From Salinisphaera hydrothermalis C41B8 (GTDB lineage Bacteria > Pseudomonadota > Gammaproteobacteria > Nevskiales > Salinisphaeraceae): 64,000 nt of DNA. Where the stretch lies: the NCBI RefSeq assembly GCF_000732535.1, contig NZ_APNK01000021.1, positions 1 through 64,000 on the forward strand, in the 5' to 3' direction. The position numbers and the translations under genes were made by a program. Within the stretch, counting starts at the first letter, position 1, and every line of letters begins with the position of its first letter. Shown here in pieces: positions 36,359-45,307 of the stretch. The notes beneath the pieces were generated by a model. That model did no database searches, had not been told where the DNA came from, and saw nothing but the letters and a program-made list of their open reading frames with translations.

Positions 36359-37696
36359 ATGCGTGCACGGGTGTACGAATTCTGGGAACTGGCGCGGTCC
36401 AGTTTCTGGTTCCTGCCGTCGTTGATGATGCTCGTCGGCCTGGCGTTGTTCGCGGTCACGCTGACCATCGACGAGCTACACCTTGCCGGCGGCGTACTGC
36501 ATACGTTGTTTTATTCCGGAGGCACGACGAACGCGGCCAACCTGCTGCAGACGCTGACCGGCGCGATGGTGGCGATCGCGACGGTGGTGTTTTCGACCAT
36601 GATGGTGGTGCTGACCCTGGCCACCAGCCAGTTCGGGCATCGACTGATTCGCAGCTTCATGCGCGATCGGGCCAATCAGGCCGTGCTCGGTATTTTTCTG
36701 GCGACCTTCGTGTACTGCATGCTGGTTTTTCACATGGTCGGCAACGACCCGAAGAACCAGTTCGTGCCGGGCGTGTCGCTCAGCGTCGGCTTCGTGCTCG
36801 CGTTGTTCTCGACCTGCACGCTGATCTACTTCACGCACCATATGGCGCAGCTGTTTGCCGCGCCCGAAGTGCTGGAAACCGTGGGGGTGGAGTTTGATCA
36901 GGCCATCGATCGCATGTACCCGGATCGTGAGGGCGACGACGGAGCGGCGGCCCCCGAGCTGGGCCATGGCACACAAGATCTTATCGCCCACGACGGCGGC
37001 TATGTGCAGGCCATCGGCATCGAGGCGCTGCTTGAGATCGCCGAGAGTCAAGGCATCGTGATCGAATCGCGCGTGAGCTACGGCGATTACGTGCTGCCGG
37101 GCAGCGTGCTGGCGCGGTTGCACGGCGCCGAACTTGATGACGAAACAGCACGCCACGCGGCCCGTGAGTACATCCTCGGCCGCAGCCGGATGACCGATCA
37201 CGACTTATTGTTCGCGGTCAATCAGATGGCCGAGATTGGCGTGCGCGCGCTGTCGCCGGCGTTGAACAATCCCTTTACGGCCCTGGATTGCGTCAACCGT
37301 ATCGGCCGATCGCTTGCGGTCTTGATCACGCGGCCGATTCCGCCCGAAGTGGTCACCGACGACGCCGGCGATATGCGCCTGATCGTGCGCGTGCCGAACT
37401 TTCATCAGCTACTCGACGCGGCCTTTATGCCCATTCGCAACTATGGCCGCACCAGCGTAATTACCATGCGCGAAATGCTGCGCGTGATTGGGAAACTCGC
37501 GCCGCTAACCCGTCGCGATATGGAGCGTCGGGCGTTGGCACGCCATGCCGAGACGATTCTCGAAGCGGCACGTAACGGCTTATCGGAGCGTACCGATCTG
37601 GCGCACATTCGCTCCTGTTTCTTCGATACTCGGCGCGCGCTCGGCGACGTTGGCATCATTCTGCCCGAGGAACCGGACAACCAACGGTACGATTAG
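36359..37696 (+). CDS. DUF2254 membrane protein
   Basis: A 445-aa protein with four probable N-terminal membrane spans: LPSLMMLVGLALFAVTL, GAMVAIATVVFSTMMVVLTL, AVLGIFLATFVYCMLVF and LSVGFVLALFSTCTLIYF. A large soluble domain follows, including the family-typical ALSPALNNPFTALDC. DUF2254 proteins are widespread but uncharacterised. Start at ATG 36359 behind GGAGAG. It stands alone between terminators. Confidence 0.85.
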   Translation: MRARVYEFWELARSSFWFLPSLMMLVGLALFAVTLTIDELHLAGGVLHTLFYSGGTTNAANLLQTLTGAMVAIATVVFSTMMVVLTLATSQFGHRLIRSFMRDRANQAVLGIFLATFVYCMLVFHMVGNDPKNQFVPGVSLSVGFVLALFSTCTLIYFTHHMAQLFAAPEVLETVGVEFDQAIDRMYPDREGDDGAAAPELGHGTQDLIAHDGGYVQAIGIEALLEIAESQGIVIESRVSYGDYVLPGSVLARLHGAELDDETARHAAREYILGRSRMTDHDLLFAVNQMAEIGVRALSPALNNPFTALDCVNRIGRSLAVLITRPIPPEVVTDDAGDMRLIVRVPNFHQLLDAAFMPIRNYGRTSVITMREMLRVIGKLAPLTRRDMERRALARHAETILEAARNGLSERTDLAHIRSCFFDTRRALGDVGIILPEEPDNQRYD

Positions 37697-38388
37697 AGCC
37701 CGGTGCAGCGTCGAGCGTTGCCAACGGACCCCGCGGGTGATGTCCGCCCACTGGTCGGGCGGCTTGGCATGGCATGACCGTCACGCCGCCACGTTCGGCG
37801 CAATACGCGTTGCCTGTCACGATGGGCGGGCGTCATCCGCCTGTCATCGCGTGCATCTAATCTGCGGCCGGGCTCGACGACGCGAGAGACGGACGTGCGA
37901 TCGAAACGCTTGGGCGACCGACGTGGCCGGTCGACGCGGCGCCTCTTATGGGCGCTGGCGGCGCTGGCATGTCTGATTTCGGCCGTGGTGAGAGCAGCGC
38001 CGATCAATGCCGGCGCAGGCGCCCGACACGCGGCGTCGGCAATCGAATGGGTGCAGTCGGCGCCATAACGCCGGCTCGGATACGGGGCGTGTCTCGGGCC
38101 GATCGATGAGTCTCACTGGCGCTGCACAATCCAAGGCGCGGCAGACCGCCCTGGCTGAGTCGTGCTGCGGCGCGCGCCGGAAATCAGCGCATGGCGGCCG
38201 AAGGGGGTGTGTTTTTGCCATGGGACCGGGGCCGCGTCATACCGCGCTGTCGATCGCGCACGATTGTTTGATGCGACAAGGGACGGCATCATTGGCCCTT
38301 CGAGTCTGGGGTCAGAGCGTCTTTATGCTTCGCAATGATGGCCTCAGGCGTGATATCCAAGGATAAATCGCCAAAAGGTAGACCGCCC
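37697..38388. other. Long gene-poor interval upstream of the MscS-type gene
   Basis: The interval holds only one small candidate reading frame (37895-38068, listed separately) and no repeats or clear terminator for the DUF2254 gene. Just before the channel gene is an AAAAGGT weak ribosome-binding site. Confidence 0.4.
37895..38068 (+). CDS. Possible small exported peptide (57 aa)
   Basis: A GTG-initiated frame encoding a basic N-terminus (RSKRLGDRRGRSTRRLL), a hydrophobic segment (WALAALACLISAVV) and then RAAPINAGAG and a short tail ending at TAA. This is the shape of a Sec signal peptide with an A-x-A-like cleavage site (VRAAP). A weak purine-rich GAGAGAC lies upstream. It does not resemble any family I know and may be spurious. 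Confidence 0.3.
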   Translation: MRSKRLGDRRGRSTRRLLWALAALACLISAVVRAAPINAGAGARHAASAIEWVQSAP

Positions 38389-40809
38389 ATGGATCAATAC
38401 CGCGCGTCGTGTTCGAAAGCTGGCTTCATGCGGGCTTTTCTCGCTTACGCTCTGGTCTGTCTGTTCATGCTCGCGCCGTTGGCACAGGCCCACGCCGCGC
38501 AGTCGAGTCAGAGTTCTGCGAAGGGCGGTTCCGACCAGTCGGTGTCGCTGAATCAGCTCGCCGATTTGCTGGAAAACGACAAGACGCGTCAGCAATTGAT
38601 CACGGAGCTGCGTCAGGCGGCGGCTCAGGATCAGAAGAAAAACGCGGTGCAGCCGCCGCCCAAGGGGAAAGACAAGGCGCTGGAGCACGCGCCCACGACC
38701 GAGAACGCCACCCAGGCGCAGAAGCAGGAAGCTGCCTCGCACCAACGCGTTTCGTTCGCGCGGCGCTTTGCCGAACTGACGTCGTCTTGGTCGGAAACCA
38801 TTGGGGCGCGCATCGTCGCGACCTGGGGCATGATCACGGCGTTGGCGCAGAGCGGCAATGGCGATCACGTGTCGTTCAGTGCCGGGGTATTTTTTAATGC
38901 CCTGCTGATGTTCGCGATCGTCGTCGGTTCGACCGTCATTGCGTTCTGGGTGCTGCGGGCACTGGCCCGCTTTCTGTTCTCGGCCATCAGCGGTTTCGCG
39001 TCGCGTGCCGATTCGGGTAGCGGCGCGCTGGTGCGACGGGGCTCGGCGGTTATTGTCGGGATCATTCTCGACGTCGTCATCGTGTTGCTCGCCGGTGGCG
39101 CCGGTTATCTGGCCGGTCTTTACGTGATCGGCGACAACGGCACGATGGGTACGCGCGAGTCGTTGTTCATCAACGCCTTCGTGCTGGTCGAACTCGTCAA
39201 GGTCGGGATTCGGGCCTTGTTCGCCGCGCGTTACGACAGCCTGCGGCTGTTGAACATCGAGCGCGATGTGGCGGCCTGGTGGAGTATCCGGCTGCGCTGG
39301 TTTGTGGGTGTGGTCGGTTATGGCCTGCTCGTGGCGGTGCCTATCGTCAACGCACAGCTGTCGTTTTTCCTTGGCGCGGTGCTGACTTTCCTGATCATGG
39401 GCGTCGCCTATATCTATGCGCTCAAGGTGATCTTCGGCAATCGCAAGTTGCTCACCGACCGGCTCAAGCACAAGGCCGACGTGGCCACCGTAGGCTTTTT
39501 CTCGGTGCTCTATCGGCTGTTCGCCCGCTTGTGGGTGTTGATTGCGATTGCTTACTTCACCGTGCTGTTCCTGGCCAGCCAGATTGATCCGGCCGGCGCG
39601 TTGCCATTCATGCTCTCGGCGACGCTGCAGACCGTGATTGCGGCGGGCATCGGCTTCGGGCTGTCCGGGCTGTTGTCCAAGGCCATCGGCCATCGCATGA
39701 CGTTCCCGGAATCGATCCGTGACAAGCTGCCGATGCTCGAGGCGCGGGTGAACTCCTATGTGCCCAACGCCCTCAAGGTCGTCCGGGTGATCATCCTGCT
39801 GGTGGTGGGCGCGCTCATCGCCAACGCGTGGCAAGTGTTCAATCTGAACGAGTGGCTGTCGTCGGACGCCGGTCTCACCGCGCTGTCGGTTTCGGCCAAG
39901 GTGGCGCTGATTCTGGTAGCGGCGGCGCTGCTGTGGCTGGTGGCCGCCAGCGTGATCGAGCACCGACTGAGCCCCAATACCGGGGGCGGGGCACCGAGCG
40001 CGCGTCAACAAACGCTGCTGGTGCTGTTCCGCAACGCGCTGGCGATCCTCATAGCCACGTTCACGATCATGATTACGCTGTCGCAGATCGGTGTGAACAT
40101 CGGGCCGCTGATCGCCGGTGCCGGTGTGTTCGGTCTGGCCATCGGTTTCGGCGCGCAGAAGCTGGTGCAGGACATCATCACCGGTGTGTTCATCCAGCTC
40201 GAGAACGCGATGAACACGGGCGACGTGGTGACCGTGGGCGGTGTCACCGGCACGGCCGAGCGCCTGACCATTCGCTCGGTATCGATCCGCGACATCGACG
40301 GCTGTTACCACATCGTGCCGTTCTCCTCGGCCAGTGTCGTGTCGAACTACATGCGCGACTGGGCGTACTTCCGGACCGAGTACGGCATTGCCTACCGCGA
40401 GGATATCGACAACGCGATCTACTATCTGCGCGAGGCTTTCGAGGATCTCAAGTCGGATCCGGACCACGGGCCGAACATTCTTGAGGATATGACGGTGCCC
40501 GGCGTGACCGCGCTGGCCGACAGTTCGGTCAACATCCGGATCATGATCAAGACCAAGCCCGGCACGCAGTGGGGCGTGGGGCGTGCGTTCAATCGTCTGG
40601 TCAAGATCCATTTCGATCGGGCCGGCATCGAGATTCCGTTCCCGCATCAGACGCTGTGGTTCGGCGAGGATCGGCAGGGCAAGTCACCGGCGGCCAATAT
40701 TCGCGTGCTGGAAGCCGACGACGAGTCCGACGATCCGAACTATCGGCCGAAGCATCGCCGCCGGGGCGACGATGCCGCGCCGGAGGAAACAGGCGACGCG
40801 CCGTCCTGA
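38389..40809 (+). CDS. Large mechanosensitive ion channel, MscS superfamily
   Basis: An 806-aa inner-membrane protein. A signal peptide (AFLAYALVCLFMLAPLAQAHA) is followed by a short charged periplasmic region with K/Q-rich helices, about ten membrane spans, and a C-terminal MscS core. The pore-lining helix and beta domain read GVFGLAIGFGAQKLVQDIIT and NTGDVVTVGGVTGTAERLTI. This is the multi-span YbdG/YbiO-like layout rather than small MscS. It would open under hypo-osmotic membrane tension. Start at ATG 38389. The osmoprotectant genes betBA follow after a terminator and a gene-free gap. Confidence 0.9.
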   Translation: MDQYRASCSKAGFMRAFLAYALVCLFMLAPLAQAHAAQSSQSSAKGGSDQSVSLNQLADLLENDKTRQQLITELRQAAAQDQKKNAVQPPPKGKDKALEHAPTTENATQAQKQEAASHQRVSFARRFAELTSSWSETIGARIVATWGMITALAQSGNGDHVSFSAGVFFNALLMFAIVVGSTVIAFWVLRALARFLFSAISGFASRADSGSGALVRRGSAVIVGIILDVVIVLLAGGAGYLAGLYVIGDNGTMGTRESLFINAFVLVELVKVGIRALFAARYDSLRLLNIERDVAAWWSIRLRWFVGVVGYGLLVAVPIVNAQLSFFLGAVLTFLIMGVAYIYALKVIFGNRKLLTDRLKHKADVATVGFFSVLYRLFARLWVLIAIAYFTVLFLASQIDPAGALPFMLSATLQTVIAAGIGFGLSGLLSKAIGHRMTFPESIRDKLPMLEARVNSYVPNALKVVRVIILLVVGALIANAWQVFNLNEWLSSDAGLTALSVSAKVALILVAAALLWLVAASVIEHRLSPNTGGGAPSARQQTLLVLFRNALAILIATFTIMITLSQIGVNIGPLIAGAGVFGLAIGFGAQKLVQDIITGVFIQLENAMNTGDVVTVGGVTGTAERLTIRSVSIRDIDGCYHIVPFSSASVVSNYMRDWAYFRTEYGIAYREDIDNAIYYLREAFEDLKSDPDHGPNILEDMTVPGVTALADSSVNIRIMIKTKPGTQWGVGRAFNRLVKIHFDRAGIEIPFPHQTLWFGEDRQGKSPAANIRVLEADDESDDPNYRPKHRRRGDDAAPEETGDAPS

Positions 40810-40832
40810 TCGGAAGGCGCGACGCCTTTCGC

Positions 40833-40867
40833 GAACCCGTGGCCGATCAACCGGTCACGGGTTTTTT
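40833..40867 (+). terminator. Rho-independent terminator of the MscS-type gene
   Basis: AACCCGTGGCCG and CCGGTCACGGGTT pair with one mismatch and are followed by six T residues, about 25 bp after the stop. Confidence 0.85.
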
Positions 40868-40951
40868 CATGGCTGAAACGCGCGCGACACGTGGCATTGG
40901 TCAGTTTCTAACCAGTCTGCTGCAAGCCGCGTGGCGACGGCGATTGCGCTT

Positions 40952-41372
40952 TTGGCCACAGAGTTATGCACAAGCTTGTCCAGCGCGTCTGTGAAAAACA
41001 TGCGGAGCGAACCTGCGCGTGCTCGCGTTGCGAGGCAGGCCGTGGCGCGCCGCCCGTAGCGAACCCTCGGATGCTGCATTGGGTTTGCAGCCTATGGCCA
41101 CGATGGGAACATGCTTCTGCGCAAGATTTGATCAAAACGCCTGGAACGCCCGTATGGCGGGCGATCGAGATGGTTATCACCGGCTCATCCACAGCCTTGC
41201 CCAACGGCTGTGTGTAAAAACCGGGCTGAGTGCGATGACTTATGGGCCGGCCTGCTCGCAGTGATGATTCGAGCGCGTTTCGGGTTGGTTATTGTTTGTC
41301 CACTCTGGTTGGATTCTCATGCTCTGGCGGTTTCGCGAGTTCTCCCGTGTTTTGTCCACAGGCTTATCCCCG
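40952..41372. other. Gene-free region with a cluster of DnaA-box-like 9-mers
   Basis: Between the channel terminator and betB lie about 600 bp without a gene. Several sequences match the DnaA-box consensus TTATNCACA exactly or with one or two differences: TTATGCACA (40964-40972, exact), TTGGCCACA (40952-40960), TCATCCACA (41185-41193), TTACACACA on the minus strand (41209-41217), TTGTCCACT (41296-41304), TTGTCCACA (41352-41360) and TTATCCCCG (41364-41372). No dnaA, dnaN, gidA or parAB genes are nearby, so a chromosomal origin is not indicated. A DnaA-titration or DnaA-reactivation site (datA- or DARS-like) is one reading; chance is another. Confidence 0.35.
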
Positions 41373-41479
41373 GTCGATGTTGAAAACCCGGGCCGCAGTC
41401 GTTCACCGGGTTAAAAGAGGTGTCAAAACCGCGTGCTAAACTAGGCAGTTTTCCGAAGCCATAGCACGGCAGGTGGGAT

Positions 41480-42946
41480 ATGACAGCATCGAGCGAGCAG
41501 AAACTGCTTTGGATCGACGGCGCGTACGTCGCGGCGAAATCGGGCGAGTTCTTTGACACGGTGAATCCGGCGACCGGCGAGTTGCTGGCCCAGGTGTCCA
41601 AGGCCGGTGAAGCCGATATCGACGCGGCCGTGGCGGCTGCGCGTGCCGCGCTCGGGCCCTGGAAGGCGATGAGTGGCGTCGAGCGCGGCCGTATCCTGCA
41701 TCGGCTGTCGCAACTGCTGCGTGAGCACCGCGATGAGCTGGCCCGCCTGGAAATGCTCGACGGCGGCAAGCCGATTGCCGAAACGCCGGAAGCCGACGTC
41801 GATTCCGGGGCCGATTGCCTCGAATACTTCGCCGGGCAGGCCAGTTCCATCCAGGGCGAATATCAGGAAGTCGACGGCGGCTTCTTCTACACCCGGCCGG
41901 AACCGCTCGGCGTGGTCGGCGCGATCGGCGCCTGGAACTATCCTTTGCAGATCGCCTGCTGGAAGTCCGCACCGGCATTGGCCGCTGGCAACACGGTGGT
42001 GTTCAAACCCTCCGAGCTGACGCCGTTGTCGGCCCTGCGCCTGGCCGAGCTGGCCAAGGAAGCGGGTCTGCCGGACGGTGTGCTCAACATTGTTCAGGGT
42101 TTCGGCGATGCCGGGCAGGCGCTGTCGCATCATGCCGGCATCGACAAAATCTCGCTCACCGGCGGTGCCGATACCGGCAAGAAAGTCATGGCCGATGCCG
42201 CGTCGACGCTCAAGACGGTGTCGCTGGAGCTCGGCGGCAAGTCGCCGCTGGTGATCTTCGACGACGCGGATCTGGATAACGCGGTGTCGGGCGCGTTGCT
42301 CGCCAACTTCTTTACCCAGGGCGAAATCTGCACCAACGGTACGCGCGTATTCGTGCACGAGTCGGTGCGCGAAGCGTTCCTGGAAAAACTCGTCGCCCGC
42401 GTCGAGAAACTCAAGATCGGCAACCCGGCCGATGCCGATACGGATGTGGGCCCGATGATCAGCCCCGAGCACGGCCAGATCGTGCTCGACTATATCGAGG
42501 CCGGCAAATCGGGCGGCGCGAAGCTGGTGATCGGCGGCGAGCAAGTGGCCGTCGACGGCTGTGATCACGGCGTGTTCATCCAGCCCACGGTGTTCGATGC
42601 CTGTACCGACGATATGAAGATCGTCAACGAAGAGATCTTCGGCCCCGTGATGTCGGTGCTGTCGTTCACGGACGAAGCCGAGGTGATCGAGCGCGCGAAC
42701 AACACCGAGTTCGGTCTCGCGGCCGGCGTGTTCACACGCGACCTCGAACGCGCGCATCGCGTGATCGGCGAGCTGGAAGCCGGCATCTGCTGGATCAACC
42801 ACTACAACATCACGCCGATCGAGATGCCGTTCGGCGGTATCAAGGGCTCCGGCATCGGCAAGGAGAACAGCCGACGCGCGCTCGAGCATTACGTGCGGAT
42901 CAAGAGCGTGTTCGTTGCCCGCGGTGCCATCGACGCGCCGTACTGA
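41480..42946 (+). CDS. betB: Betaine aldehyde dehydrogenase
   Basis: Oxidises betaine aldehyde to glycine betaine with NAD(P)+. A 488-aa ALDH with IGAWNYPLQIACWKSAPALA, LTGGADTGKK, LELGGKSP (general base) and the catalytic Cys in QGEICTNGTRVF. The C-terminal GIKGSGIGKENSRRALEHY fits BetB. It is followed 19 bp later by the choline dehydrogenase gene. Neither betI nor a betT transporter is adjacent. Confidence 0.95.
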   Translation: MTASSEQKLLWIDGAYVAAKSGEFFDTVNPATGELLAQVSKAGEADIDAAVAAARAALGPWKAMSGVERGRILHRLSQLLREHRDELARLEMLDGGKPIAETPEADVDSGADCLEYFAGQASSIQGEYQEVDGGFFYTRPEPLGVVGAIGAWNYPLQIACWKSAPALAAGNTVVFKPSELTPLSALRLAELAKEAGLPDGVLNIVQGFGDAGQALSHHAGIDKISLTGGADTGKKVMADAASTLKTVSLELGGKSPLVIFDDADLDNAVSGALLANFFTQGEICTNGTRVFVHESVREAFLEKLVARVEKLKIGNPADADTDVGPMISPEHGQIVLDYIEAGKSGGAKLVIGGEQVAVDGCDHGVFIQPTVFDACTDDMKIVNEEIFGPVMSVLSFTDEAEVIERANNTEFGLAAGVFTRDLERAHRVIGELEAGICWINHYNITPIEMPFGGIKGSGIGKENSRRALEHYVRIKSVFVARGAIDAPY

Positions 42947-42965
42947 TTCGAACGAGGGGAAGCGT

Positions 42966-44630
42966 ATGAGCAATCCGAAGAAGAAGTACGATTACGTCAT
43001 CGTTGGCGCCGGCTCGGCCGGCGCGGTCATGGCCCATCGGCTCACCGAGGACAAGGATGTCTCGGTGCTGCTGGTCGAGGCCGGTCCGATGGACTACTCC
43101 ATTTTCATCCATATGCCGTCGGCGTTCGCTTATCCGATGAACGGCGATACCTACAGCTGGAATTACCACACCGAAGCCGATCCTTATATGGACAACCGCG
43201 TGATGCACTGCCCGCGCGGGCGGGTGCTGGGCGGTTCGTCGTCGATCAACGGCATGGCCTATGTCCGCGGCAACGCCATGGACTTCGAGAATTGGGCCCA
43301 GGACTTCGGCCTCGACGACTGGCGTTACAAGAACGTGCTCGGCTATTTCCGCAAGGCCGAGGACTTCGACCAGGGCGAGAACGAGTACCACGGCGGGGGC
43401 GGCCCGCTGCATGTAACCACGGGGCCGGGCCGTAATCCGCTATATCACGCCTTCATCGAGTCGGGCATGCAGGCGGGCTACCCCTATACGCCGGACATGA
43501 ACGGCTTCCAGCAGGAAGGCGTGGGCCCGATGTTCATGACCACCAAGGATGGCGTGCGCTGGTCCACGGCCAACGCCTATCTGCGCGGCGGCGCCATGCG
43601 GCGTTCGAACCTGACCGTGATGACGCGCACCTACACGCGCAAGATCCTGATGGACGGCAAGAAAGCCGTCGGCATCGAGGTCGATCATCTGGGGACGCGT
43701 TCCAAGGTCGAGGCCGAGCGCGAGGTGCTGCTGTGTGCCGGTGCGATCAATTCGCCGCAGCTGTTGATGCTGTCGGGCATCGGCCCGCGCGACCAGTTGC
43801 GCGAACACGGCATTACCCCGGTGCACGAAAACCCGAACGTCGGCCAGAACCTGCAGGACCACCTGGAAGTCTACGTCCAGTACGAATGCAAGGAACCGAT
43901 TACGCTGTACTCGGCCCAGAACAAAGCGGCCATGGGCAAGATCGGCGCCGAGTGGATGCTTACCCGCAAGGGGCTCGGGGCGACCAACCACTTCGAGTCC
44001 GGTGGTTTCATCCGCAGTGAGCCGGGCGTGGAATACCCGAACATCCAGTACCATTTCCTGCCGATGGCCGTGTCCTACGACGGCAGCGCCAAGGCCACCT
44101 GTCACGGTTTTCAGGCGCACGTGGGCCCGATGCGGCCGGAATCGCGCGGCGAAGTACGCCTGGCCTCGTCGTTCTACAAAGCCGCGCCCAAGATCGTGTT
44201 CAACTACATGGCGACCGAGCGCGACCGGCGCGAAATGCGCGATTCGGTTCGACTGACGCGCGAGATCATCGCGCAGTCGCCGTTCGACCGCTATCGCGGC
44301 AAGGAGCTCGGCCCGGGGCCGGACGCCCAATCCGACGACGAGATCGACGCCTGGGTGCGGCAGATGGGCGAGTCCGCCTATCATCCGTCGGGCACCTGCG
44401 CGATGGGCACGCACGACGAGGCGGTCGTCGACGGCGAGGGCCGGGTGCATGGCATCGACTCGCTGCGCGTGGTGGATGCCTCGATTATGCCGCGCATCAC
44501 CACCGGTAATCTCAATGCGCCGACCATCATGATGGCGGAAAAGATCGCCGATGCCGTGCGCGGTCGGACGCCGGTCGTCGAGGACCGACCCTGGTACACG
44601 GCGGCCGACTGGCAGAACAGCCAGCGCTGA
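42966..44630 (+). CDS. betA: Choline dehydrogenase
   Basis: FAD-dependent GMC oxidoreductase of 554 aa that oxidises choline to betaine aldehyde at the membrane. Visible are YVIVGAGSAGAVMAHRL (FAD), GRVLGGSSSINGMAYVRGNA (GMC signature 1), GAINSPQLLMLSGIGP (signature 2) and the catalytic His region YHPSGTCAMG. Start at ATG 42966 preceded by GAGGGGAAG. Forms an operon with betB for osmoprotectant synthesis. Confidence 0.95.
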   Translation: MSNPKKKYDYVIVGAGSAGAVMAHRLTEDKDVSVLLVEAGPMDYSIFIHMPSAFAYPMNGDTYSWNYHTEADPYMDNRVMHCPRGRVLGGSSSINGMAYVRGNAMDFENWAQDFGLDDWRYKNVLGYFRKAEDFDQGENEYHGGGGPLHVTTGPGRNPLYHAFIESGMQAGYPYTPDMNGFQQEGVGPMFMTTKDGVRWSTANAYLRGGAMRRSNLTVMTRTYTRKILMDGKKAVGIEVDHLGTRSKVEAEREVLLCAGAINSPQLLMLSGIGPRDQLREHGITPVHENPNVGQNLQDHLEVYVQYECKEPITLYSAQNKAAMGKIGAEWMLTRKGLGATNHFESGGFIRSEPGVEYPNIQYHFLPMAVSYDGSAKATCHGFQAHVGPMRPESRGEVRLASSFYKAAPKIVFNYMATERDRREMRDSVRLTREIIAQSPFDRYRGKELGPGPDAQSDDEIDAWVRQMGESAYHPSGTCAMGTHDEAVVDGEGRVHGIDSLRVVDASIMPRITTGNLNAPTIMMAEKIADAVRGRTPVVEDRPWYTAADWQNSQR

Positions 44631-44634
44631 TGTA

Positions 44635-44671
44635 GCCCCGGGCCCGGGCATTGACGCCCCGGGCCCGGGCA
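44635..44671. repeat. Two 16-bp GC palindromic direct repeats after betA
   Basis: GCCCCGGGCCCGGGCA occurs at 44635-44650 and again at 44656-44671. Each contains the self-complementary CCCGGGCCCGGG, so the two can pair internally or with each other. It begins four bases after the betA stop. There is no T-tract, so a Rho-independent terminator is not supported. Confidence 0.7.
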
Positions 44672-45261
44672 GCCCGGCTCGTTCGAGTCCGGAACTACCC
44701 GCGGATTTCGCAAATTATTAGGGCCTGTGAACGGAATAACCGAGAGCACGGCCGAATGCGGCATATGCGCGGGTGTCCGTTTTCTTTGGTTCTTCGTGTG
44801 TTTGCGGGACCGAGACAAGCGGGATGATGCGCCGGCTAAAGGGCTAGATGGGCCGCAGCTCCGCTCACACGCTATGGATCACCACCGTTGCTTCGAAGGC
44901 GGCGCCACTGTTAACGGAATACGCCAAGCCCCGATGCGCCGCGTCTGTAGCCCAGTCCCGTTGTGCGGCGCCGGCACGACGGCTCGACGTGAACCCGCGA
45001 AGCCGGCGCCGCGCCGGGCTCTATTCTCTTGGTTACATCTGCCGAGCAAGCAAGAAAAGTGACTCGCGCTGCAGCGCGAAGCCAAAGGTCGGCAAAGACG
45101 CTTGGGGTGGGGCTTTCCGAGCGCGTGCTCGACATTATCGACCCCGTGCCTTGCTTATCCGTAACTATCCCGCTTAACCCGCCGGGCTTGCAGAAGCCAC
45201 GACCCCGGCAATCTGCGAAGAACCGTTTCCAATCGGCGCAATCTGCGGATAAACGTCTCTA
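44672..45261. other. Gene-free interval with a dispersed-repeat fragment
   Basis: No credible gene. Positions 45048-45083, read on the minus strand, resemble 58255-58290 in 32 of 36 bases, so the interval includes a dispersed intergenic sequence. The interval ends at the 10-bp-arm palindrome described separately. Confidence 0.45.
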
Positions 45262-45283
45262 AGAGCCTATTGGAATAGGCTCT
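45262..45283. repeat. Short palindrome, family member 1 (3' of the SLC13 gene)
   Basis: AGAGCCTATT-GG-AATAGGCTCT, with perfect 10-bp arms around GG. It lies about 25 bp after the SLC13 stop. A second copy at 51601-51622, after dinB, has the same centre but a compensated A-T to C-G pair in the arm. It may terminate transcription or be a REP-like element; there is no T-run. Confidence 0.75.
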
Positions 45284-45307
45284 AAGCAAGGTTTTTAAAA
45301 CGCAGGC

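Noticed and set aside
38344-40647. Minus-strand 767-codon open frame opposite the MscS-type gene
   Set aside because: R/H/Q/E-rich shadow frame; the plus strand encodes a clear membrane channel.
40870-41460. Chromosomal or plasmid origin of replication
   Set aside because: DnaA-box-like sites are present, but there are no initiator, partition or oriC-flanking genes and no clear AT-rich unwinding element.
44635-44671. Rho-independent terminator after betA
   Set aside because: The GC palindromes could form stems but are not followed by a T-tract; recorded only as a repeat.
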